DNA from: an uncultured Coriobacteriales bacterium
GTDB taxonomy: Bacteria; Actinomycetota; Coriobacteriia; Coriobacteriales; Eggerthellaceae
Assembly (NCBI GenBank): GCA_946892075.1
Contig: CAMPNZ010000071.1
Location: 1-5,711, forward strand
Reading direction: 5' to 3'
Length of the DNA stretch: 5,711 nt
Shown here one piece after another: positions 1 through 5,711 of the stretch (position 1 is the stretch's first letter; each line of letters begins with the position of its first letter). A model generated the notes under the pieces. That model was not told where the DNA came from. It worked only from the letters and a program-made list of their open reading frames with translations, and made no database searches. The position numbers were made by a program, and so were the translations under genes.

Positions 1-3000
1 CAGGTTTTCCGTGCTGGTCAATCTTTGAGATGTCTACACCTTTCTTGATGTAGAGAACCTTTGGTCCTGTGGATCCATCTTTCCACGCACGACCTGCTGC
101 TGGCTTAAACGATACCACCACGCTCTCAGGAGGAACGGTACCGTCATCGCTCTTTTCTACAACGTAGGGCACTTTTTTGTATTGTGCTTCAAAGACGATG
201 CTTTGTTGAGCATCGAAGGTATAGTTGCGATCTGTAGCTTTAATGGTAAGGGCAGCGGCGCTCGTACCTTGCGCTACCTTTTGCTTCCAACCGGTAAACA
301 CATAGTGGTAACCGTTTTCGGTATAGTCAAGGCCTGTTACCTTCGGTACATCGATTACGTAGCTTGCGCCCGCTTTCTTAAAGGTAAGGTATCCAAGTTC
401 GCTTTGCGTGTTGTCTGCCGACTCAGTAGCACCTGATACTTGACCAGGTTCTTCTGTCTGGCCTGTTTCATGACCGCTTGCATCTACTACCTTTTGTTTC
501 TTACTTACAAAGGTAATGGTGGTGTATTGGTTGGTGAGTGCAGGGTCACTTGGTGCATTCTTCTTTTCCAAAACATCGCCCAGTACATTTAGGTATCCAA
601 CCAGGTTGTATACCTTTTGTTTGTTTTGCGATGCTGAGTCTTTATAGGTGACTGTTACCTTAAGCGGCACGGTGTAATTTGCTGCCTCGGTTGAGGTAGG
701 CGTTTCGGTATAAGAGACCTTAACGTCTGCAACATTGTCGGCATTCTTCATTTCAGCAATATTGCTTACAAAAGTTTCTGGATCAGGAATCGTGGTGCCC
801 TGAATGATAGTTTGCGATTTGCCCAGTACAGGAAGCGTATAGTCGGTTTGCTTAGCAACATATTCCTGGAATGCGTTATTAGCTATCCAGTCGCTCTCGC
901 TAACGCTTTCAATGCCTTGAACATCTTCCATGGACGACTTCGACCAGCCTGTATTGTCGTACAGCTGATCTTTGAAGTAGTCGATAATCGACTTGTAGTG
1001 TTTCTTATGGCCGTTTTCCTCGATATCGAATGGCAGATTATGGACGTCTTGGCCTTTCTTAACATAGAACGTCTTAGGTCCATTGGTACCATCTTTCCAG
1101 GTACGACCAGGAGCAGGCTTGAATGCCGCGACGACAGAATCATCTGGAATGCTACCATCATCAGTCTTTGTGGTGATGTAAGGAACTTTCTTATATTGCG
1201 CCTCGTAAACAACGTTTTCTTCCGCGTCAAAACTAAGCGTGCGCTGGCTGGCATCCACCAACACATCTTGCGCATGGGCGCCACTTTGTACTTTCTTCCA
1301 ACCCGTAAATACGTAATGATAACCGTTTGCGGTGTAATCTTTACCCGTAACTTGCGGAATAGCAATCGTGTACTTTGCACCCGTTTTCTTGTACGCCAAG
1401 TACTGAAGCTCGCTTTGCTCAGCCCCTTCAGTAGCGCCGGATACTTGACCGGGATCTTCCTTATCAGCCACTGTTTGACCAGACTTCAAAGGAGCATCTT
1501 GCTTCTTGCTTACAAAGGTAATGGTCGTGTACTTATCTTTCAGCGCAGGATCACTGGGGGCACTGTCAGATTTCAGCACGTCACTAAGCACGTGCAACGA
1601 GCCTGTGATGTTATACTCGCGCGTGTGCGTAGCATCAGCGCTGTCTTTGTATGTGACGGTTACTTTGATAGGTACCGTGAGGTTTGCCGCCGCATCAGTT
1701 GAAGGCTTCTCTACAAACTCAGCCGATATGTTTGTAAACGGCTTATCGGTACCGGTTGTAAAGTCGCTGATATTTTTAACAAAGTCAATTGCCGCAGGTG
1801 CTTCGGTACCTTGAACGATAGTCTTTTCTACGCCGCCAACAGGATCAGTATACGGTTCTTGATGGGCAACAAACTCTTGGAAGGCGTTGTTCGACTTCCA
1901 ACCATCAGCGCCCGCTCCCGTACTCATGTTTTCAATAAGCGTAATGCCATCCATGGACGACTTTGTCCAGTCGCCCGTGTAACCATACAGCTTTTCACCC
2001 AGCACTTGAAGGATCGACTTCTTGGTTTCACCAGGCTTAATAGGAACACCATGTTCGTCAAGCTTGGAAATATCCATGCCCTTTTTAATGTAGAGCACTT
2101 TCGGGCCCGTGGATCCATCTTTCCACGCACGTCCTGCCGCAGGCTTAAACGATACAACCACGCTATCAGGTGGAACGGTACCATCTTCGCTCTTTTGCAC
2201 AATGTAGGGAATTTTCTCATACATTGCCACATAGGCAGCATCATCGGTAGGTTTAATGTCTTTGTAGTGGTCTTTTGCTTCAATATCAGGCTTAAAGTTC
2301 TTCCACTTGAAGTCGGCTGGCAAGGTATCGGGCGCGGCAGACCCCGCAGGCGTTCCGTCCACTTTCTTCCAACCACGGAACACGTAGTGATATCCGTTTG
2401 CCTCAAAGTCGCGTCCAGCAGCTAAAGGCACATCAAGCTTATAGGTATCAGCAGGTGCAGCGGCAGTTCCAGCGTACACATACGCTGCAAGCGTTTCGTA
2501 TTCGCCTTCTTGGTGCGCAGTTTCGCGACCCGTCATAATACCTTGTGTCGTCTTCGACTTAAACGTATATTTCTTATAGTGTGCAGCTACTTGATCAGGA
2601 TCATATTTATTAAGATCGCCCTGCAAAAATGCGCGCGGCATAATCGTATAGAAGAACGGTACCTTTTTCTTTATGCGATACCCTTCTCTACCAGCTTCAA
2701 CCTCAATGAATATCTTGTGCTCGCCCGGCGTAGAGTTATCAAGCGTCGTAACAACATGACCCGCTTCATCAAGGAAGCGATACGTAGCCAATTTGCCCGG
2801 CAACGCATCTTCAACATTTTTGTACTGATCGGCATTTTGGATAAGGCTCTTCGCGGTTTCGCCTGCCGCAAGCACAGGATTGCCTGGCAGCACATAACGA
2901 TGCGCCACCGCCACAGGGTCAATCATCACAAAATGCTTGGTGTACGTACGGTCTTTGGCGTCGTGCCCATCAAAGGTAAAGCCGTCTATCGCCTGAAATC

Positions 3001-5711
3001 CCTTATCAGGAACGGGTGTTGGCGCGTCGATTTTGTTTATCTTGTACTTGTCAAGAACAACCACATTCGTCAGCGTGTCAAGCGTTTCTGTTTTCGTGCC
3101 GCCGCGCCCATCAGGAACAACACGCTGCAAGCGGCCGTTTTGGTCGGCCGTGTAGTTTACCTTGTAGTAACCCGGAGGCGTTTCTGCCTTGGGGTCGGAG
3201 CCCACAAAGGCGTTTTCCGTCTTTTTGAAGTGTGCAATAAATACTGTTTTGTGGTCGAACGTTTGCGAATTAGCAGGTAAACGATTGGCACCTTCATATT
3301 TCTTGCCATCAGAATAATAATCTTCAGACGTCCACCCTACAAACGTGTAGCCCTCTTTTGCAACAGGGGTTGGTAGCGGTAGTTGATACGCTTTTGTTCC
3401 ATTTACCGCATCGAGCACAATTTCTTGCACATTACTTTCAGGGGCGGTTGGATCAAACGCAAACGGCTTTAATTCACCGCCAGGCTGGGCAGATACTTTT
3501 GAAACAACCTTATTATTCTCTACAACAAGCTCGGTTGATTCTGTTTTGAACACCAAGCGCGAATAATGCTCAGGGGTTACCTGCTTGTCGTTCGAGCGTT
3601 TCAGAATGCGCACGTCATCATACACAAACGTGTAATCGTAGCTGGCCTTATAGCTTCCATCTGCTTCTGGCTTAATCACAAACTGATACTGCGGCGCTAC
3701 ATCTTTGCGCAGCACATAGCCGGAAATAGTTTTCGCTTCAACAACGTTGTAATTAAGCTTATTGGTTGTATAAACAGACACATTGCCTGGTTGTGGCTCT
3801 GCCGGCGCAATTTCGTTACCGAGCGCATCTTTGTAGTGCACCGTGTAGCTACGCTTGGTGTAGGGTTGGTACACGAATTCGGCAGCGTTTTTACTGGCGT
3901 TATTATTGACGACAAAGGTGGAGTAAGTGTGATCGACGAAGTATTCGTCGTCTCGGTATCCCGCTTGTACCGAGGTAGAAGAGCCGGGGCGCAAGTCGTG
4001 CAGCGTTTCGATACGGACGTTGTGGATAAGCTTATCGAGCTCTGCTGTATTGTTTGTATTCTTAGCTGCTTCATATTGTTCAATGGTGCAACCAGGATTC
4101 AAGAACACCTGACGCACGGTACCAGTAACGCGCTTGTCTTCGACCCACTCGGCGCGCACTTCCAAATCGTCCACAACAGGCGTGCTAAATGCAAACGGCA
4201 ACCAGTGATCGTTCCCGTTAATATCTTTTGTTTTTACTTGCCAGCCGTAGAACACATAGCCAGGCCTATCAGCTGGAAGCGGAAACTCATCTTTTGGAAT
4301 ATCTTTTTTGTCGCGCACGAGGCCATCATTTTTCGCTTTGTGCGCATGATGGCCGTGTGTAACGAAAACCTCAGAGTGTGCGTTTGGCATATCGCTGCGG
4401 TTCATGCTTACGGTAATTTTGTGCGTAACTTGCGAAGGAACCCAGTGTGCATAAAGCGTTAAGCCTGCATCGGGAACTACGCGCTTGATGGTTTGCTTGT
4501 TGACGTAATCGATAATATCCTGTGCGGTCATTGCCGTGCCGTCAGATTTCATGTGCGGGATAAGCACCTGCGAACCATTGGCGTCAAGCGCCCAGCCGTC
4601 GAACACGTAGTCTTTGGGCAGATTATCGGGTCGTTTGATGAAGTAGTCTTTGCCATTGAGCTGGAAACGATAGGTACCAGGGAACTGCTCGGGTGCTTGT
4701 CCTTCAGGCGTATACGGCGTGATGGTAGGCGTAAGCGTAGTGCCGTCGTCGCTTATGTGTCCGCCGACAATAAAGTCTTTTTTGAAGAGATCGGCGTCAA
4801 AGGGCGACTGTATGGTAGCAGCATGTCCTTGCGCATCTTCAACATCTGACGATGCGTCGTTGTGGAAGCGTATGGTAGGCGTTGTGCGATCGTAGGTCCA
4901 CACAAGAATGGCGCTAAAGGGGTGCTCAACAGGTAGTTCTTGGGTTTTACCGTCCTTATCAGTTACTTCTTTTACGCATTCGCCTTTACTGTTTTTCTTA
5001 TAGGTAAAGTCAAATGCATCCTTCCATTTTTCGTAAACGTACGCCTTAAAGCGCTCTTTTTCTCCTTTATCTTTTTCTTTGTCACCTACAAGTGCAACAG
5101 GTGATTCGCCTTTCGATTTAAGATATGCACAATAGTCTTGATACAGCAGTTCATACACGCATTGCATGTGCGTTTTTGGTATCGAGGCATTTGGATCAAG
5201 TATGGGTTTTTGCTCTGAATTGCCAAAAAAATACTCGTCTTCATTATTCCAAATAGAAGGATTTCCACTTGATGCACTTTTGTGCGGCGCATACCCAATA
5301 AGCTTTGGTGGTTCAAATCCATCCCAACCAAGTAAACTCGATTTGCTAATGTCTCCGTCTCTGTATATATAATTATACTGGGTGTACGACATCACGCTTA
5401 GTTTGTACTGCGGTTTTGCGCTGGGGTCTTTAAGTCGTGCCGCAGCAGATTCAGGTGTTTCTACACGTATCACTACATGAAAAGGCCCATTTGATGGCTT
5501 ACCCGTTCCAAATTGCCTCGTGTCCATAGGAAAAGGCGTAAAAAGCCGCTGGTAGGGGTTGTAGTCGTAGCTACCTACCTCGGTTGTAGAGGTGCCTTGA
5601 TGGTAATGCTTGCTAAAGCAGAAGAAATCTTGTTTGTTGTAAAAATCTGCGCCTTCTACTTCACGCGTGTAGTACACATCTTCAAAACCAAAGCGATAGG
5701 GCGGCGTATCA
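1..5711 (-). CDS. Giant modular repeat-containing surface protein, partial at both ends
   Basis: The reverse complement is open from base 5710 to base 2, 1,903 codons without a stop; base 5711 and base 1 belong to incomplete codons. No start, signal peptide, transmembrane segment, LPXTG-type anchor or stop lies in the window, so the full protein is longer than 1,903 residues. The order is: unassigned N-proximal region (1-345), two GW-type modules (346-423, 474-522), a possible and a clearer MucBP-like module (523-621, 622-699), then four tandem composite units (716-1903). The composition is rich in Lys, Asp, Thr, Tyr and Val, as is usual for extracellular beta-module proteins. Only five Cys occur (31, 184, 194, 245, 541) and none in the last 1,362 residues. 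Families of this build are normally exported, sortase-anchored and act as adhesins or as stalks that hold an N-terminal binding head away from the wall. That role is inferred from architecture, and no ligand can be named. I do not recognise a specific named gene. Confidence 0.95.
69..91 (-). repeat. 23-bp perfect direct repeat shared with 2109-2131
   Basis: Bases 69-91 and 2109-2131 are identical and encode the same stretch of the WKDG module (around Trp1876 in unit 3 and Trp1196 in unit 1). The similarity extends to 69-180 versus 2109-2220 with 16 mismatches in 112 positions by hand count. The equivalent stretch of unit 2 (about 1083-1194) is visibly more different. Confidence 0.9.
504..520 (-). 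repeat. 17-bp perfect direct repeat at unit joints, shared with 1509-1525
   Basis: Bases 504-520 and 1509-1525 are identical (cttacaaaggtaatggt) and lie exactly 1,005 bases apart, encoding part of the YTTITFVSK motif at the start of units 3 and 2. The spacing equals 335 codons, so the duplication keeps the reading frame. Confidence 0.9.
527..1531 (-). repeat. Composite tandem unit 2 (residues 1394-1728, 335 aa)
   Basis: The unit begins YTTITFVSKKQ. Its GW module (1394-1509) contains PGQVSGATEGAEQSEL, the core NGYHYVFTGWKKV (Trp1471) and the closing strand VVYEAQYKKVPY. The second module (1510-1624) contains DSVVAAFKPAPGRTWKDG (Trp1538), FYVKKGQDV, GWSKSSMEDV and NNAFQEYVAKQ. From the PY motif to Trp of WKDG is exactly 28 residues in units 1, 2 and 3. 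The Rib-like module (1638-1713) ends the unit. In the WKDG block it is the outlier: 30 of 50 positions match unit 1 by my hand alignment, whereas units 1 and 3 match at 48 of 56. Confidence 0.92.
572..799 (-). other. Rib-like module in unit 2, residues 1638-1713
   Basis: The module is preceded by KSQTIIQ and opens GTTIPDPETFVSNIAEM. This closely resembles the 'QTV..GTTPDP...I.N' start of Rib repeats. The signature strand is TVPLKVTVTYKDSASQNKQK followed by VYNLVGYLNVLGDV. It is collinear with the unit 1 copy and shares the 'VTVTYKDSA' core. Such modules act as rigid spacers in known wall proteins; that role here is inferred. Confidence 0.7.
1532..2578 (-). repeat. Composite tandem unit 1 (residues 1045-1393, 349 aa)
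   Basis: The unit begins YKKYTFKSKTT. Its GW module (1045-1167, SHIRT/Flg_new-like) has core NGYHYVFRGWKKV (Trp1114) and closes with YVAMYEKIPY. It carries about 15 more residues between the core Trp and this closing strand than units 2 and 3 do (54 residues from Trp to the PY motif versus 39 and 40). The second module (1168-1287) reads PPDSVVVSFKPAAGRAWKDG (Trp1196) then VLYIKKGMDISK, and continues through GDWTKSSMDGI and NNAFQEFVAHQ. A Rib-like module (1301-1378) follows. The unit ends with SAPSDPALKDK, which is repeated as NAPSDPALTNQ at the end of unit 2, so it marks a duplication joint. Confidence 0.9.
1577..1810 (-). other. Rib-like module in unit 1, residues 1301-1378
   Basis: The module opens GTEAPAAIDFVKNISDF, has the middle strand NISAEFVEKPSTDAAANL, and the signature strand TVPIKVTVTYKDSADATHTR followed by EYNITGSLHVLSDV. 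'G....A..FV.N', a 'P.T' turn and 'V.VTY.D' are the landmarks of Rib-type modules. It follows TIVQ, matching the 'QT(I/V)..GTT' lead-in common before Rib repeats. No Pro-Gly appears in the 'DTS.PG' position, so it is a divergent member. Confidence 0.65.
2579..3565 (-). repeat. Composite tandem unit 0, diverged (residues 716-1044, 329 aa)
   Basis: This is the most diverged copy of the array and is recognisable by landmark spacing. It starts at HYSRLVFKTEST, which aligns with HYKKYTFKSKTT at the start of unit 1. From that Phe (721) to the core Trp of EGYTFVGWTS (793) is 72 residues, compared with 64, 72 and 74 in units 1 to 3. The GW module ends in TVFIAHFKK (830). TPPGYYKVNYTADQNGR (844-860) then aligns with VPPDSVVVSFKPAAGR of unit 1; the GW Trp to the aromatic residue of this strand is 60 residues, versus 74, 59 and 60. 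This second module runs to TYTKHF (927) and contains APTPVPDKGFQAIDGFTFDG. A Rib-like module closes the unit. The order GW module, V.F module, Rib-like module equals that of units 1 and 2, so common descent is inferred. Confidence 0.7.
2636..2878 (-). other. Rib-like module in unit 0, residues 945-1025
   Basis: The segment opens PVLAAGETAKSLIQNADQYK and passes through LATYRFLDEAGHVVTTLDNS to TPGEHKIFIEVEAGREGYR and FFYTIMP. The pattern '...N...LP...TY.F......LD.STPG.....V.V' is that of the Rib family (small immunoglobulin-related rods of streptococcal Rib/alpha surface proteins and relatives), where the usual text is 'DTSTPG...V.VTYPDGS'. The canonical 'YPDGS' is replaced by AGREGYR, so the match is family-like, not typical. 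Confidence 0.6.
3614..3847 (-). other. MucBP-like module, residues 622-699
   Basis: The module opens with YTVHYKDALGNEIAPAEPQP and closes with YDYTFVYDD. The 'YTV.Y.D..GNEIA' opening and 'FVY' closing strand are characteristic of MucBP-family modules, which occur in lactobacillal mucus-binding proteins, internalin-type proteins and many other wall proteins. The middle (GYVLRKDVAPQYQFVIKPEA) also fits the 'GY.l' turn of the family. A single recognisable copy says little about ligand; mucin binding should not be assumed. It immediately precedes the tandem composite array. Confidence 0.75.
3848..4144 (-). other. Possible divergent MucBP-type module, residues 523-621
   Basis: The stretch starts KRVTGTVRQVFLNPGCTIEQ and ends AAEFVYQPYTKRS, directly before the next module. 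The closing 'FVYQPY' followed by a new 'YTVHYKD' start is the usual joint between consecutive MucBP-type repeats, and the segment before it (TYSTFVVNNNASKNAAEFVY) matches the Asn-rich final strand of such repeats. The first half, with Cys541 and a helical stretch (EQYEAAKNTNNTAELDKLI), is not typical, so the assignment is tentative. Confidence 0.4.
4145..4291 (-). other. GW-type beta module 2 (Flg_new-like), residues 474-522
   Basis: The segment DEFPLPADRPGYVFYGWQVK (Trp490 as the core Trp) and the closing strand DDLEVRAEW (Trp522) reproduce the 'P.P....GY.F.GW ... l...A.W' pattern of the module before it, in a compact 49-residue form. It sits directly before KRVTGTVRQVFLN, which opens the MucBP-like part of the protein. 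Confidence 0.75.
4442..4675 (-). other. GW-type beta module 1 (Listeria-Bacteroides repeat / Flg_new-like), residues 346-423
   Basis: The module runs from TYRFQLNGKDYFIK through KDYVFDGWAL (Trp373) to LTLYAHW (Trp423). The pairing of a 'Y.F.GW' core with a closing 'LTLYAHW' strand is the classic signature of the InlB B-repeat / Listeria-Bacteroides repeat fold, a small beta-grasp-like module used as a spacer in Gram-positive surface proteins. An insert of about 30 residues (IPHMKSDGTAMTAQDIIDYV and following) lies between core and closing strand, longer than the compact form. It is followed by a linker (424-473) that contains a His cluster. Confidence 0.8.
4676..5710 (-). other. Unassigned N-proximal region of the surface protein (residues 1-345)
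   Basis: I do not recognise a family with confidence here. The stretch is non-repetitive and rich in Tyr and Phe, and it contains four of the protein's five cysteines (31 in FFCF, 184 in MQCVYE, 194 in DYCAYL, 245 in GECVKE). A likely helical, highly charged Lys/Glu stretch begins at Gly209 (GDKEKDKGEKERFKAYVYEK). Residues 10-16 (EDVYYTR) faintly resemble the 'F/YYTR' strand that ends many InlB-B-type repeats, so the first residues may be the tail of such a module. Around residue 270, VWTYDRTTPTIRFHND reads like beta strands leading into the first GW-type module. Because it lies upstream of the stalk-like modules, it may belong to the ligand-binding head, but this is inference. Confidence 0.5.

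Larger units (their letters stand above)
2..526 (-). repeat. Composite tandem unit 3, cut by the window edge (residues 1729-1903, at least 175 aa)
   Basis: The unit begins YTTITFVSKKQKVVDASG, 335 residues after the same motif in unit 2. It contains PGQVSGATESADNTQSEL, the core NGYHYVFTGWKQKV (Trp1808), the closing strand IVFEAQYKKVPY, and then PPESVVVSFKPAAGRAWKDG (Trp1876) and VLYIKKGVDISKIDQHG before the left edge. The rest of the second module and the expected Rib-like module must lie beyond base 1, so the array continues outside the window. Confidence 0.92.

Noticed and set aside
883..2406. Minus-strand open frames at 883-1380 and 1924-2406
   Set aside because: They are in a different frame from the uninterrupted gene. 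Their similar texts reflect the underlying tandem repeats read out of frame, and they are Arg/Ser/Thr-rich with no domain landmarks.
2..2578. CRISPR array or non-coding tandem repeat
   Set aside because: Repeat spacing is about 1 kb, repeats are diverged, and every copy stays in one open reading frame, so these are protein repeats.
812..4462. Long plus-strand open frames at 812-1702, 1811-2425, 2510-3280 and 3566-4462 (also 182-436)
   Set aside because: All lie in the plus-strand frame in exact codon register with the minus-strand gene. A stop there requires a sense TTA, CTA or TCA codon, and these are rare in this gene, so openness is expected by chance. Their translations have no family signature and are rich in Arg, Val, Phe and Ile in the way antisense readings often are.
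5086..5372. Small open frames near the right edge on both strands (5086-5331 minus, 5166-5372 plus)
   Set aside because: They overlap the N-proximal part of the continuous minus-strand frame and lack any recognisable motif; out-of-frame shadows are the simplest explanation.
5318..5620. Internal thioester domain built from Cys31 and Gln111
   Set aside because: The Cys context (FFCF) is only partly right and the Gln context (TQYNYI) lacks the Ala and Trp expected in 'TQ.A.W'. Kept only as a remark under the N-proximal region.
1..5711. Promoter, terminator or riboswitch within the window
   Set aside because: The window is entirely inside one coding frame. AT-rich patches such as that near 5361-5377 are coding (Tyr/Ile/Asn codons), and I found no convincing hairpin with a T-run.

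Overview
The whole window is the interior of one very large coding region on the minus strand. Reading the reverse complement from base 5710 down to base 2 gives 1,903 codons in one frame with no stop. Neither the start codon, signal peptide nor C-terminus is present; the N-terminus lies off the right edge and the C-terminus off the left edge. Residue numbers here count from the first complete codon (5708-5710 = residue 1); residue n occupies bases 5711-3n to 5713-3n.

The protein looks like a modular surface adhesin or stalk of a Gram-positive bacterium. It is built from small beta-rich modules of kinds found in cell-wall-anchored proteins: 'GY.F.GW' modules (Listeria-Bacteroides repeat / Flg_new / InlB B-repeat-like, or SHIRT-like), a MucBP-like module and Rib-like modules. 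The organism cannot be fixed from this window. Base composition is near 50% or slightly AT-rich in the lines I sampled (43% and 53% GC). A host-associated actinobacterium of the Coriobacteriia type or a firmicute would fit, but this is only an impression.

Layout from N- to C-terminal (right to left): residues 1-345 are an unassigned region holding four of the five cysteines; 346-423 and 474-522 are two GW-type modules separated by a linker with a short His cluster; 523-621 is a possible divergent MucBP-type module; 622-699 is a clearer MucBP-like module; 716-1903 is an array of four tandem composite units of 329, 349, 335 and at least 175 residues. Each complete unit has the same order: a 'GW' beta module, a 'V.F...GR' module, and a Rib-like module. 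The first unit is strongly diverged and the last is cut by the window edge.

The most interesting point is the composite, higher-order repeat and its mosaic divergence: units 1 and 3 are the closest pair in one module, units 2 and 3 in the module before it. I saw no RNA gene, mobile element, CRISPR array, promoter, riboswitch or terminator, and no second credible gene on either strand.
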